Positions 15,277-24,860 of a stretch of DNA of 64,000 bases are shown in pieces (the first letter of the stretch is position 1; each line of letters opens with the position of its first letter). Below the pieces are notes generated by a model, which was not told the origin of the DNA, ran no database searches, and saw only the letters and a program-made list of their open reading frames with translations. The position numbers were made by a program, and so were the translations under genes. The stretch comes from Methylacidimicrobium fagopyrum (GTDB lineage: Bacteria; Verrucomicrobiota; Verrucomicrobiia; Limisphaerales; UBA11358), in contig JAMFSJ010000017.1 in NCBI GenBank assembly GCA_026225255.1, positions 1 to 64,000 on the forward strand, given 5' to 3'.

Positions 15277-15700
15277 TTTTCAAAAGAGTAGATAGCCAAT
15301 GTCTTCCGGCAGTTTTCGCGGTTTAAAAAATCAAAAAACAGGCATAAAGCTGCAAATACAGTTGGCTTTTTAAGGTCATTGCGCTTGGTTTCATCGTCAA
15401 TTTTGCAAGGCACACTTCCGTATGAGTGCGAATCCACTCAGAACCATTTCGACCTGCTAACACGAATGCCAACGGACACCCAGTCATTGTCGGCGCAACC
15501 GATCGTGGTTCCGCGCCAGAGCTTTCAATTTGCGTTCGCGGTGGATTTACCCGCCGCCAGCGCCGCGATAGTGCGATTGACGCCCCCCTAAATTTGCGCT
15601 GATCACGCGCATTTTAAACAAAATAATTGGCAGTTTTTTTACACTCGTGGCTCGTCAACGACGGGCGGAAAACGTAGCTTTTTAGCGATTCCAAAAGTTT
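15277..15700. other. Gene-poor stretch between tRNA-Glu and the GH78 gene
   Basis: About 420 nt without a complete gene. It holds a possible glycosidase tail remnant (15445-15591) and an AT-rich leader before the rhamnosidase (15592-15700) with a T7 run near 15635. I see no integrase, direct repeat of the tRNA 3' end or terminator here. Confidence 0.5.
15445..15591 (+). pseudogene. Possible C-terminal remnant of an alpha-L-arabinofuranosidase-like glycosidase
   Basis: A short frame reads HFDLLTRMPTDTQSL, continues through IVVPRQSFQFAFAV and ends DLPAASAAIVRLTPP before TAA. The pattern (proline/valine segment, Phe-rich strand, then PAxSaxxxRL near the C-terminus) resembles the last beta-sandwich strands of GH51-type arabinofuranosidases and related enzymes. 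No catalytic domain precedes it. It may be the leftover of a gene deleted next to the tRNA. The resemblance is judged by eye and could be coincidence. Confidence 0.3.
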
Positions 15701-18700
15701 ATGCGCCGATCCAAAATCGCCTCGTTTTTCGTGTCCATTTTCTTGGCCGGACTCTCCCTGCACGGAGCGACGGTTGGCGAATTGCGCGTGGAGAATTTCG
15801 CTAACCCGCAAGGGATTGATGTCGCGCAACCGCGCTTGAGCTGGAGCTTGCAAGCTAGAGAACGCGATGTGCGTCAGACCGCGTGTCAAATTCTCGTCGC
15901 CTCCAGTGAAAAAAATCTTAAATCGGATCACGGCGATCTCTGGGACAGTGGAAAAGTTTCTTCGGATCAATCTATTCAAAATCTTTACGCAGGTGCGCCG
16001 CTGACGGCGCGGACGGAATGTTTTTGGAAAGTTCGCGTTTGGGATCAAAACGGAAAAGTTTCCGCTTGGAGCCAACCAGCATTCTGGACGATGGGTTTAT
16101 TGCAACCGGAAGATTGGGGCGCGGCTCAATGGATTGGCCGCGACGACGTGGAGCAAACCAATTTTCTCGCGCACACGAGTTGGATTTGGTTTCCGTCGGA
16201 TGCGCCGGAAAAATCCGCTCCCGCTGGCACTAATTATTTTCGCCGCGTGGTTACGATTCCGGCTGGCCGCACAATCAAGAGCGCGCTGTTTCAATACACC
16301 GGCGATAACGAAGGCCGCGGCTGGATTGGCCAGTTTGATCTCGGTGCGCGAAACAATTATCGCACGGTGAAATTCAATGACATCACCACGCGGCTCAACT
16401 CCGGCCAGGCCTATGTCTTTGGTTTGACCGGAACTCATAAAAAAGACGGCACGCCAGCGGGCGTAGTCGGCTTGTTGGAAATTGAATTCACCGCCGGCCC
16501 GCCACTGATCATTCCGACGGATGAAACCTGGAAAGTTTCCAGCCATGAAGTTGCCGGCTGGCTGGAAACTAATTTCGACGATTCCGCGTGGGTGGCAGCC
16601 AAAAAAATCGGCCCGGTTGGAATGGAACCGTGGGGCGACGTTCACTCCGCCGAATCGCGCGTTTTATCAGCGCGGTATTTGCGCAAGGAATTTTCCGCGT
16701 CGAAAAAAATTGCCCGCGCCACCGTTTCTTTCTCCGGCCTCGGCTTGTCTGAGCTTTACCTGAACGGTGAAAAAGTAGGCGACCACGTGTTGTCGCCCGC
16801 GTTCGCGCAATATAATCAGCGCGATTTTTACGTTACTTACGACGTGACGAAACAATTGCACCGGGGCGCGAACGCGCTAGGCGTGATTCTCGGCAACGGT
16901 CGTTTTTATGCTGATCGTAGTAAGGTTTACGCGGGCACGGCGAATTTTGGTTTTCCGAAACTGCGATTGAATTTACACATTGATTATGCCGACGGCTCGA
17001 CAGCCGAAATTGTCAGCGACGATTCCTGGCAGCTGACGACCAACGGCCCAATTCTCGCGAACAATGATTACGACGGTGAGGATTACGATGCGCGCAAGGG
17101 AATGTCCGGCTGGAGTGAGCCCGGCTTCGCTCCTACTTCTCCCTCGCCCCTTGGAGGGGAGAGGGGTAGCGAGGCATCAAATAAAAATCATGTGGTTTCG
17201 ACTCTCCCTTACCCCTCACCCTCAATCCCTCTCCCCTCCGAGGGGCGAGGGAGAACAAAGTGGCAGCGGGCGGAAATTGTTTCCGCACCAGGCGGCGCGC
17301 TCTCGGCTGAAATGCAGGAACCGATCCGCGTCACGGGAACCATCAAGCCGATTTCATTACATGAAATTCGCCCCGGCGTTTTTATTTTTGATCTGGGCCA
17401 AAACATGGTCGGCTGGTGTCGCCTGCACGTTTCCGGTCCGGCGGGCACGCGCGTCACATTGAGCCACGCGGAGACGTTGAAACCGGACGGCTCGCTTTAC
17501 ACCGCCAATCTGCGCGGCGCGCGGCAGACCGATAGTTACATTTTGCGCGGCGGTGGCCAGGAAGTGTGGGAACCGCGTTTCACATCGCACGGATTTCGCT
17601 ATGTTGAAGTCGCGGGTTTTCCCGGCAAGCCGAGGTTGAATTCCATCGAAGGACGCATCGTTAATGACGATGTAAAAACCGCCGGCACTTTTGAATGTTC
17701 CAACGAACTCATCAATCAAATCTATCGCGCCATCGTGTGGGGCGTGCGCGGCAATTATCGCAGTATCCCAACCGACTGTCCGCAGCGCGATGAACGTCAA
17801 GGCTGGCTCGGCGATCGTTCCGAGGAATCGCGCGGTGAAACATATTTGTTTGAAAATGCCACACTTTACGCGAAGTGGATGCAAGATATCGCCGATGCCC
17901 AACGTCCCAACGGCAGCGAGCCAGACATCGCGCCCGCTTACTGGCCGATCTATTCCGACAACGTCGTGTGGCCCAGCACCGGCGTCATGATTCCCGGCAT
18001 GTTGCGTGAACAATTTGCCGACAAACGCGTCATCGCGCAGCATTACGTCGCCGCCAAAAAATGGATGGATTACATGAGCGGCTTCATGACTAATGGCATC
18101 ATCATGCGTGATAATTATGGTGACTGGTGCGTGCCGCCGGAAAATTTGACGATCATTCATTCCACCGATCCAAAATTCATCACTGATAAGGCGCTGCTCG
18201 CGACTGCTTTCTTTTACCACGATTACCAACTCATGGAACAATACGCCGCGTTGCTCGGTAAAACCGATGATGCGCGGGCCTTTCATGCCATAGCGGAGAA
18301 AATTAAAACGGCGTTCAATGAAAAGTTCCTCGATCGCACGCAAGGTCAATATAGTAACGGCACGCAAACTTCTTGCGTGTTACCGCTGGCTTTCGGGTTG
18401 GTGCCGGACGATTTGCGCGCAACGATTTTTCAACATCTCGCGGCTAAGATTGAAAACGAAACGCACGATCACATCGGCACCGGTTTGGTCGGCGGACAAT
18501 ATCTGTGCCGTGTGCTCACCGCCAATGGCCGGCCGGATTTAGTTTATGCCATAGCCGCGCAAAAAAGTTATCCCGGTTGGGGTTACATGATTGAAAATGG
18601 CGCGACCACGATCTGGGAATTGTGGAACGGCAACACGGCTGATCCGACGATGAATTCTGGGAACCACGTCATGCTCGTCGGCGATTTGGTGATCTGGCTT

Positions 18701-19024
18701 TACGAAGATCTGGCCGGTATCAAAACCGATCCGACCCAACCTGGCTTCAAACATATTATCATGAAGCCGCTGCCGGTCGGAGATCTGACATTCGTGAAGG
18801 CGATGCATCAATCACCTTATGGATTGATCGCCAGTGAATGGCGTAAAACGGGCAACACGTTCGATTGGCAGATTGAAATTCCCGCGAACACGACGGCAAC
18901 TGTTTATGTCCCGTCCAAAACTTTGGAGAATATCAAAGCCGATGGTGTAAAACCAAATCGCTTTGAAAATGGCCACGCAGTTTTCGAGCTCGGCAGCGGC
19001 AGATACCATTTTATCAGCGAGTGA
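15701..19024 (+). CDS. GH78 alpha-L-rhamnosidase with an in-frame repeat insertion
   Basis: Secreted or periplasmic inverting alpha-L-rhamnosidase, 1107 aa, with a signal peptide (IASFFVSIFLAGLSLHGA). Order: an Ig-like N-terminal domain (ENFANPQGIDVAQPRLSWSL), an extra beta domain (about 165-270), the rhamnosidase N domain (ATVSFSGLGLSELYLNGEKVG), an (alpha/alpha)6 catalytic barrel with the GH78 signature TDCPQRDERQGWLGD near residues 690-704, and a C-terminal beta-sandwich. Residues about 478-519 are a Pro/Gly/Ser-rich segment encoded by a palindromic repeat (17137-17254) that kept the frame. First gene of a six-gene plus-strand operon. The likely substrate is rhamnose in pectin side chains. 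Confidence 0.92.
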   Translation: MRRSKIASFFVSIFLAGLSLHGATVGELRVENFANPQGIDVAQPRLSWSLQARERDVRQTACQILVASSEKNLKSDHGDLWDSGKVSSDQSIQNLYAGAPLTARTECFWKVRVWDQNGKVSAWSQPAFWTMGLLQPEDWGAAQWIGRDDVEQTNFLAHTSWIWFPSDAPEKSAPAGTNYFRRVVTIPAGRTIKSALFQYTGDNEGRGWIGQFDLGARNNYRTVKFNDITTRLNSGQAYVFGLTGTHKKDGTPAGVVGLLEIEFTAGPPLIIPTDETWKVSSHEVAGWLETNFDDSAWVAAKKIGPVGMEPWGDVHSAESRVLSARYLRKEFSASKKIARATVSFSGLGLSELYLNGEKVGDHVLSPAFAQYNQRDFYVTYDVTKQLHRGANALGVILGNGRFYADRSKVYAGTANFGFPKLRLNLHIDYADGSTAEIVSDDSWQLTTNGPILANNDYDGEDYDARKGMSGWSEPGFAPTSPSPLGGERGSEASNKNHVVSTLPYPSPSIPLPSEGRGRTKWQRAEIVSAPGGALSAEMQEPIRVTGTIKPISLHEIRPGVFIFDLGQNMVGWCRLHVSGPAGTRVTLSHAETLKPDGSLYTANLRGARQTDSYILRGGGQEVWEPRFTSHGFRYVEVAGFPGKPRLNSIEGRIVNDDVKTAGTFECSNELINQIYRAIVWGVRGNYRSIPTDCPQRDERQGWLGDRSEESRGETYLFENATLYAKWMQDIADAQRPNGSEPDIAPAYWPIYSDNVVWPSTGVMIPGMLREQFADKRVIAQHYVAAKKWMDYMSGFMTNGIIMRDNYGDWCVPPENLTIIHSTDPKFITDKALLATAFFYHDYQLMEQYAALLGKTDDARAFHAIAEKIKTAFNEKFLDRTQGQYSNGTQTSCVLPLAFGLVPDDLRATIFQHLAAKIENETHDHIGTGLVGGQYLCRVLTANGRPDLVYAIAAQKSYPGWGYMIENGATTIWELWNGNTADPTMNSGNHVMLVGDLVIWLYEDLAGIKTDPTQPGFKHIIMKPLPVGDLTFVKAMHQSPYGLIASEWRKTGNTFDWQIEIPANTTATVYVPSKTLENIKADGVKPNRFENGHAVFELGSGRYHFISE
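17137..17254. repeat. Palindromic repeat inserted in frame within the GH78 gene
   Basis: TTCTCCCTCGCCCCTTGGAG starts the left arm (17137). The right arm ends at 17254, and its reverse complement, beginning TTCTCCCTCGCCCCTCGGAG, differs by one base over about 25 nt. The two arms flank about 60 nt. Translated, they give SPSPLGGERG and PLPSEGRGR. A related stem occurs at 41511-41541. Confidence 0.7.
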
Positions 19025-19029
19025 AATTT

Positions 19030-20166
19030 ATGATTTCTAACAACTCCAATATAGTCGGGCGGAAATTCGCGAGGGCCGCGCTCCTACTATTTGTTTTCAT
19101 TATCGGTTGTGCGACGACGATGGCTGATTCACCCGTCGTGAAATCCGAGTTCATTTATTTGACCGCGCCCTTTCCGTCCTGCCACGCTTCGACGATTGCG
19201 GAAACCAAATCAGGGCTGGTCGCGTCGTGGTTTGGCGGCACCGCAGAGCGCAATCCTGATGTGTGCATTTATGTTTCGCGGCAAGTGGGCGGCCATTGGA
19301 CACCACCGCTGCAAGTCGCCGATGGCGTCGGGTTCGCTACCGATCGTCTGCCTTGCTGGAATCCGGTTTTGTTTCAACCGACGAACGGCTCGTTGCTCTT
19401 GTTTTATAAAGTCGGTCCAAAACCCGCCGCGTGGTGGGGCATGTTGACGACTTCCACTAATGACGGCCAGACGTGGTCGAAACCGGTGCGTTTGCCCGAT
19501 GGCATTCTTGGACCAATCAAAAACAAGCCGGTGCAACTCGCCAACGGCGATATTCTTTGCGGCAGCAGCACGGAAGGCGATGGCGGCTGGCGCGTGCATT
19601 TTGAACGCACAAGCGACTTCGGCAAAACTTGGATCACCACGCCGCCGGTTAATGACGGCAAAACCATCGGCGCGATTCAACCGAGCATTTTATTTTTGAA
19701 GAACGGCGAACTGGCGGCGATTGGCCGCACGCACAATGACAAAATTTTCAAAATCACCTCACGCGACGACGGCCAAACGTGGAGCAAAATGATTTTGACA
19801 GATTTGCCAAATCCCGATTCCGGCACGGACGCGGTGACGTTGCACGATGGTCGCCAGCTTTTAGTTTATAATCACAACGTCCGCACTGGTTCCAATAACA
19901 AAGGCCGCAGTCCGCTGAACATCGCCATTTCCAACGACGGCACAAACTGGTCCGCCGCGCTGGTTTTAGAGAACGATCCAGATGCGCCAAATGGTTTTGC
20001 CTATCCCGCCGTGATGCAAACGCGCGACGGCTTAATTCACATCACCTACACGTGGGAACGGAAACGCATCAAGCACGTCGTGATTGATCCCGCCAAATTG
20101 ACTTTGCTGCCCATTATCAATGGCGTTTGGCCGACCGACGCGGAGAACGTGAGCAAAGAAAAATGA
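19030..20166 (+). CDS. BNR/Asp-box repeat protein (sialidase fold), putative lipoprotein
   Basis: About 378 aa from ATG 19030; an in-frame GTG at 19021 overlaps the GH78 stop and is a possible alternative. The signal peptide ends in a lipobox-like IIGC, suggesting a lipoprotein. Repeated Asp boxes (STNDGQTWSKP, TSDFGKTWITT, SRDDGQTWSKM, SNDGTNWSA) indicate a six-bladed beta-propeller. The FRIP arginine motif of true sialidases is not visible at the N-terminus (APFPSCHASTIAE instead), so sialic acid is an unlikely substrate. In RG-II systems related propellers cleave Kdo/Dha-type acids, which is an inference here. It overlaps the GH95 gene by 4 nt. Confidence 0.75.
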   Translation: MISNNSNIVGRKFARAALLLFVFIIGCATTMADSPVVKSEFIYLTAPFPSCHASTIAETKSGLVASWFGGTAERNPDVCIYVSRQVGGHWTPPLQVADGVGFATDRLPCWNPVLFQPTNGSLLLFYKVGPKPAAWWGMLTTSTNDGQTWSKPVRLPDGILGPIKNKPVQLANGDILCGSSTEGDGGWRVHFERTSDFGKTWITTPPVNDGKTIGAIQPSILFLKNGELAAIGRTHNDKIFKITSRDDGQTWSKMILTDLPNPDSGTDAVTLHDGRQLLVYNHNVRTGSNNKGRSPLNIAISNDGTNWSAALVLENDPDAPNGFAYPAVMQTRDGLIHITYTWERKRIKHVVIDPAKLTLLPIINGVWPTDAENVSKEK

Positions 20167-22502
20167 ATAAACAAATTTTAGGATCACTCGGATTGCTATT
20201 GTTCGCGTTGGTCAGCGGGCAGCGGAGCGAGGCTCAGGCCACCAATGATCCATCGCTGCGCTTATGGTATACGCAGCCGTCGGAGAAATGGACCGACGCG
20301 TTGCCCGTTGGCAATGGTCGGTTGGGTGCGATGGTTTTTGGCGGCGTTTTTGATGAGCGCATCCAGTTCAATGAAGACACGCTTTGGACCGGCCAGCCGC
20401 ATGATTACGTTCGCGCCGGAGCGCACGATCACTTGGCGGAAATTCGCGCGTTGTTGTTCGCCGGAAAAATCAAGGAAACCGAAACGCTCGTGCGCCAAAC
20501 TTTTTTGAGCGATCCGGTGCGGCAGAAAGCTTATCAACCGTTTGGCGATCTGCATTTGCATTTCGCCGGTCAGGGAAACGTATCGGATTATCGGCGGGAA
20601 TTGGATTTGGAATCGGCCATCGCCCGGACGACGTATCGTCTCGGCGACGTGCGTTTTGAACGCGATATTTTTGCCAGTTATCCCGATCAGGCGGTGGTCA
20701 TGCGCCTCACCGCCGACCATCCAGGCAAGCTTAGCTTCACGCTCAAGCTGGACAGTCCGCAGACTAATTCGCAGACCGTCGCTAGCACGCCTGACACGCT
20801 CGTCTTGACGGGATTGGTCGAAGTGGGCGGCGTGAAATTTGAGTCGCGCGTGCGCGTGCTTTGCGATGGCGGCAGCGTGACCACGAATGGAAACAGTATC
20901 GTCGTCGAGCAGGCTAATTCAGCCACGCTCTTTTTGGTGGCGGCGACCAGTTTTAAAAATTTTCAAGACATCAGTGGCGATCCAGCGAAACGTTGCACCA
21001 AAGATCTAATAGCGGTGGCTCAGAAAAATTACGACACCGTGCTCGCCGCGCATGTGACGGATTACCAAAACCTTTTTGATCGTGTGCGCCTGAATCTCGG
21101 CCGCACACCGGCAGCGGATCGGCCGACGGACGAACGTTTGTTGGCGGTCAAAAAAAACGGATTAGCCGGCGATCCGGCGTTGGCGGCACTTTATTTTCAA
21201 TACGGACGTTACTTGCTCATCGCCAGCAGCCGTCCAGGCGGACAGCCGGCGAATTTGCAAGGTCTCTGGAATGCGGAACTGAATCCGCCATGGGAAAGCA
21301 AGTGGACTTTGAACATCAATTGCGAAATGAATTATTGGCCGGCCGAGCTGTGCAATTTGAGCGAATGCACGTCGCCGCTGTTCGCGATGATTGATGATCT
21401 GGCCGTCAGCGGCGGTCGCACTGCGAAAGAACAATACGGCACTGATGGCTGGGTCGTGCATCACAACACCGATCTGTGGCGCGGCACGGCGCCCATCAAC
21501 AACATTGACGGCGTCTGGCCCACCGGCGGCGCGTGGCTGTGTTACCATTTGTGGGAACATTATTTATTCACCGGCGATAAAACATTTCTCGCCCACGCTT
21601 ATCCCGCGCTGAAAGGGGCGTCGCAATTCTTCGTCGGCAGTCTGGTCAAGGATCCGAAAACCGGTTGGCTCGTCACATCGCCGTCGTTTTCGCCGGAAGA
21701 AGGAACGTTGTGTTACGGGCCGACGATGGATAATCAACTGATCCGGGCGCTGATGGATAACACGATTGCCGCCGCCGGCATTTTACATACCGATGAAACC
21801 TTCGCCAACAATCTGGCGAAAACGCGCGATCAACTTCCGCCCAATCAAGTCGGCAAATATGGCCAGTTGCAAGAGTGGCTCGCGGACGCGGACGTGCCGA
21901 ATAATAATCATCGCCACCTCTCACCGCTGTGGGCGCTGTATCCGGGCGCGGATATTTCGCCAGCGGAGATCAATGTTTGGAACGCGGCGAAACTGCTTTT
22001 AAAATGGCGCGGCGGCGGCAGCACGGGCTGGAGTTTTGCGTGGCGCATTCCGCTGTGGGCGCGCGTTGGCGATGGAGAATATGCGTATCAGCAATTGTGC
22101 GGTTTGCTCCAGAAGCGAACCTTGCCGAACTTGTTTGATCTGTGCGGGCCGTTTCAGATTGACGGAAATTTTGGCGCAACCGCCGGGATCGTCGAACTAT
22201 TGCTGCAAAGTCAGTGGACGGAAAATCGGGATGGAAACAATCTACGCATCGTCAGCCTCCTACCCGCATTGCCGAAGGAATGGCCGACGGGTTCGGTGAA
22301 GGGCTTGTGTGCGCGGGACGGTTTTGTCGTAGACCTCGTGTGGACCCAGAACGAATTGACGCACGTAGTGGTTCATTCCACGCTGGGAAAAACTTGTTTA
22401 CTCCACTGTGGTGATCGCGAAATCGTGCTGCCAACCCAAGCGGGAAAAACTTATGCGTTCGATGGATATTTGAAATTGGAGACCAATCCCCTTTCGCCAT
22501 GA
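20163..22502 (+). CDS. GH95 alpha-L-fucosidase / alpha-L-galactosidase
   Basis: Secreted inverting glycosidase, 779 aa, with a signal peptide ending near residue 25. An N-terminal beta-sandwich (WTDALPVGNGRLGAMVFGG, FNEDTLWTG) precedes an (alpha/alpha)6 barrel. Catalytic-site motifs: NINCEMNYWPAE near residue 384, SPSFSPEEGT with the candidate acid Glu near 512, GGGSTGWSFAWRIPLWAR, and FQIDGNFGATAGIVELLLQ with the conserved Asp near 667. GH95 members cut Fuc-alpha-1,2-Gal or alpha-L-galactose; in pectin the latter caps an RG-II chain. Coupled to both neighbours by 4-nt overlaps. Confidence 0.92.
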   Translation: MNKQILGSLGLLLFALVSGQRSEAQATNDPSLRLWYTQPSEKWTDALPVGNGRLGAMVFGGVFDERIQFNEDTLWTGQPHDYVRAGAHDHLAEIRALLFAGKIKETETLVRQTFLSDPVRQKAYQPFGDLHLHFAGQGNVSDYRRELDLESAIARTTYRLGDVRFERDIFASYPDQAVVMRLTADHPGKLSFTLKLDSPQTNSQTVASTPDTLVLTGLVEVGGVKFESRVRVLCDGGSVTTNGNSIVVEQANSATLFLVAATSFKNFQDISGDPAKRCTKDLIAVAQKNYDTVLAAHVTDYQNLFDRVRLNLGRTPAADRPTDERLLAVKKNGLAGDPALAALYFQYGRYLLIASSRPGGQPANLQGLWNAELNPPWESKWTLNINCEMNYWPAELCNLSECTSPLFAMIDDLAVSGGRTAKEQYGTDGWVVHHNTDLWRGTAPINNIDGVWPTGGAWLCYHLWEHYLFTGDKTFLAHAYPALKGASQFFVGSLVKDPKTGWLVTSPSFSPEEGTLCYGPTMDNQLIRALMDNTIAAAGILHTDETFANNLAKTRDQLPPNQVGKYGQLQEWLADADVPNNNHRHLSPLWALYPGADISPAEINVWNAAKLLLKWRGGGSTGWSFAWRIPLWARVGDGEYAYQQLCGLLQKRTLPNLFDLCGPFQIDGNFGATAGIVELLLQSQWTENRDGNNLRIVSLLPALPKEWPTGSVKGLCARDGFVVDLVWTQNELTHVVVHSTLGKTCLLHCGDREIVLPTQAGKTYAFDGYLKLETNPLSP

Positions 22503-23704
22503 GAATTAAGGTGTTTCAATTATTATTGCTGCTGATTTTTTGCTCGTTAGCTCAGCTTGTTTTCGCGCAAAACTCTGACTGGACCAGCGCGGTCACGGGA
22601 CACGCCCTGAACTTAAAAATTCTGGAACCGAGCGAACTTCAAACCAACCGGCCAACGTCAGTGATTGTTTATCTGGAAAATCTTGTCGCGCCGCGCATCG
22701 GCACAGACAGCGATGAAGACATTATCCAGGATTTTTTGAAACAAGGTTATCTGGTCGTCATGCTGGATTTCGCGCACGACGCCAAAGCGCGTGTGCCGTT
22801 TATCAATCGCGACTTGGGAAAGTTACGTGATGATTTCCGCGCCAAAAAAATTCTCGCGCAATTCAAATTGGATGACGCGCACATCTTCATCGTGCCCGCC
22901 GGTTGTCGGCTGAAACGTGATATCCTTTATTTTGCCGACACCAATCGTCCGCTGTCTTTGGACATCATTTATCCGTCGCATCCGAAGCAGCCCGTTGGCG
23001 CGCTCATTGAATTTTCCTGCGATAACGTGGATCGCCTAGGCAACACGTCACTTTCGATTTGCAGCGACACAATTCTCGATGCCGAAGCGACGGAAGGCTT
23101 TGCCGTCGCGATGGCCGATCATCCGGTAGCCCCGCCTTACAAAGGGTTGGATGCGATGCCGGATTGCGCCTTCAGAATTAAAGCCGCCGTGCGGACACTG
23201 CGCGCTGAAGGTGCAAAGCTTGGCCTGAATGGAAAAATTGCGTCGATTGGTTTTTCGCGCGGCAGCGGCATGGCGTTGATGTTGGCGACCACGATGGGCA
23301 TGAAGGAGTTTGAAGGTCGCGGCGAAAACACCAATACGAGCTGTGACGTGCAAGGAGCCGTCGTGATGTCTGGTCGCTTCACTTACCTGCAATTAATGCC
23401 CGATGACCACATGATTCCGCGTTACAACAAAGCGTGGGGTGATCGCACCAATCATCTGGAAGTCTGGCGCCGCGCCGGCGCGATGGACTATCTAACCTCT
23501 GCCACCCTGCCGTTGTTCCTGACGATCAATTGTTCCGAAGGTCCCGACGCGCAACTTCAAATGACCGCATTACGCCAGCGGCTCGCTGAACTCGGCAGCG
23601 ACGAAATTTTCATGATGGACCGTGAACCGCGCGGCCACAAAGTCACGTTGGTCCCGGACATTTTGAGCGCGATGAATGATTATTTGAAATCGCGGGTGAA
23701 CTAA
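22499..23704 (+). CDS. Secreted alpha/beta-hydrolase (putative carbohydrate esterase)
   Basis: 401 aa with a signal peptide (LLLLLIFCSLAQLVFAQ). The nucleophile elbow GFSRGSG puts Ser near residue 253 and a candidate catalytic His lies in RGHKV near 379; an Asp/Glu between them is plausible in NCSEGPDAQ. An N-terminal segment repeats a hydrolase-like core (IVYLENLVAPRIG, YLVVMLDFAHDA) without a nucleophile. The family is not one I can name; dienelactone-hydrolase-like or pectin/xylan acetylesterase roles are possible. Its place between GH95 and a propeller glycosidase suggests removal of acyl groups from pectic oligosaccharides. Confidence 0.65.
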   Translation: MRIKVFQLLLLLIFCSLAQLVFAQNSDWTSAVTGHALNLKILEPSELQTNRPTSVIVYLENLVAPRIGTDSDEDIIQDFLKQGYLVVMLDFAHDAKARVPFINRDLGKLRDDFRAKKILAQFKLDDAHIFIVPAGCRLKRDILYFADTNRPLSLDIIYPSHPKQPVGALIEFSCDNVDRLGNTSLSICSDTILDAEATEGFAVAMADHPVAPPYKGLDAMPDCAFRIKAAVRTLRAEGAKLGLNGKIASIGFSRGSGMALMLATTMGMKEFEGRGENTNTSCDVQGAVVMSGRFTYLQLMPDDHMIPRYNKAWGDRTNHLEVWRRAGAMDYLTSATLPLFLTINCSEGPDAQLQMTALRQRLAELGSDEIFMMDREPRGHKVTLVPDILSAMNDYLKSRVN

Positions 23705-23708
23705 TTCA

Positions 23709-24854
23709 ATGAAGCCATTCACTTACAGTAATTGTTTGATGCGTAATTGGCCAAGCTGGTGGTGTTTGCTGATCATCATTTTTCAGTTTGGCAATTCGTC
23801 GGCAATCGCAGCCGACACTGGGCGACGGATTATTTCCGCCGAACCCGAAGGCCAGCTGGTGACGTCAAACGCAATGCAGCAAATTTACGACGAAGTAAAA
23901 ACACCGTTCAAATACGGCGTCGTGCTGGAAGGCGCCGGACCGGATGAACTCGTGGATTGTCCGAGTATTTTTCGCGCCGGAGAGCATTGGTATATGATGT
24001 ATGTCGCCATCACCAACCAGGTCGGCTATCAGACTTTTCTCGCGCGCAGCGATGATTTACTTCACTGGACCAAGCTCGGGAAAATTCTTCCATTCAGCAA
24101 TGACGGCTGGGACAAATGGCAAGCGGATGGTGGCATTGCGCTGGCGGATTATCATTGGGACGGCACGCATGCATTGGAAAAATTCGACGGCAAATTCTGG
24201 CTCTCCTACATCGGCGGCGCAAAGCAAGGTTACGAAACGGATCCACTTTCGCTCGGCCTCGCGTGGACGCATCAACCGGCTTGGCCGCGCGCGTGGCATC
24301 GATTGGCAGAAAATCCCGTGCTGACGCCGAAGCAGCCGGACGCCCGCGCTTTTGAAACCAGGACGCTCTACAAAAGTCAGATCATCCACGACGACGCTGA
24401 ATCGCTCGGCTGGCCGTTCGTGATGTTTTACAACGCGAAATATAAAAATGGTTTCGAGCAAATCGGCATGGCCGTTTCGCGCGACCTGGCGAATTGGAAC
24501 CGCTACGGCACGAACTCCGTCATCGTCAACGGTGAAGCCAAAAAGAACGGCATCAGCGGCGATCCGCAGATCGTAAAAATCGGCGACGCGTGGACGATGT
24601 TTTATTTTGGCGCGGGCTGGGGACCCAAAGCCTTTGACACTTTTGCCTGTTCCTACGACCTCGTTCACTGGACCAAATGGACCGGCCCCAATCTGATCCA
24701 GCCCAGCGAACCTTACGATAAAACTTACGCCCACAAACCGTGGGTGATTAAATATAATGGCGTGGTTTATCACTTCTACTGCGCCGTCGGCACTGAAGGC
24801 CGCGTGATCGCGCTGGCCACCTCGGTGGATTTGAAAAATACTAACCACAATTAA
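23709..24854 (+). CDS. Five-bladed beta-propeller glycosidase (GH43/GH130-like)
   Basis: 381 aa with a signal peptide. Repeated blade motifs: HWYMMYVAITNQVGYQTFLARSDDLLHW, WPFVMFYNAKYKNGFEQIGMAVSRDLANW, GDAWTMFYFGAGWGPKAFDTFACSYDLVHW, ending VVYHFYCAVG. Conserved acidic residues (GPDELVDCP, DADG-like ADGGIALADYHW, SGDPQIVKIG) occupy the positions expected for a propeller active site. Homologues are often annotated only as glycosylase, and the exact family and substrate are unclear. It is the fifth gene of the operon. Confidence 0.7.
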   Translation: MKPFTYSNCLMRNWPSWWCLLIIIFQFGNSSAIAADTGRRIISAEPEGQLVTSNAMQQIYDEVKTPFKYGVVLEGAGPDELVDCPSIFRAGEHWYMMYVAITNQVGYQTFLARSDDLLHWTKLGKILPFSNDGWDKWQADGGIALADYHWDGTHALEKFDGKFWLSYIGGAKQGYETDPLSLGLAWTHQPAWPRAWHRLAENPVLTPKQPDARAFETRTLYKSQIIHDDAESLGWPFVMFYNAKYKNGFEQIGMAVSRDLANWNRYGTNSVIVNGEAKKNGISGDPQIVKIGDAWTMFYFGAGWGPKAFDTFACSYDLVHWTKWTGPNLIQPSEPYDKTYAHKPWVIKYNGVVYHFYCAVGTEGRVIALATSVDLKNTNHN

Positions 24855-24860
24855 TTTCAC

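Noticed and set aside
15213-15437. Minus-strand frame across the tRNA
   Set aside because: It covers the tRNA-Glu gene antisense; such frames commonly arise from tRNA sequence and are not genes.
15277-15444. Integrated element at tRNA-Glu
   Set aside because: No integrase, no duplicated tRNA 3' end and no att-like repeat could be found, so an integrative element is not supported.
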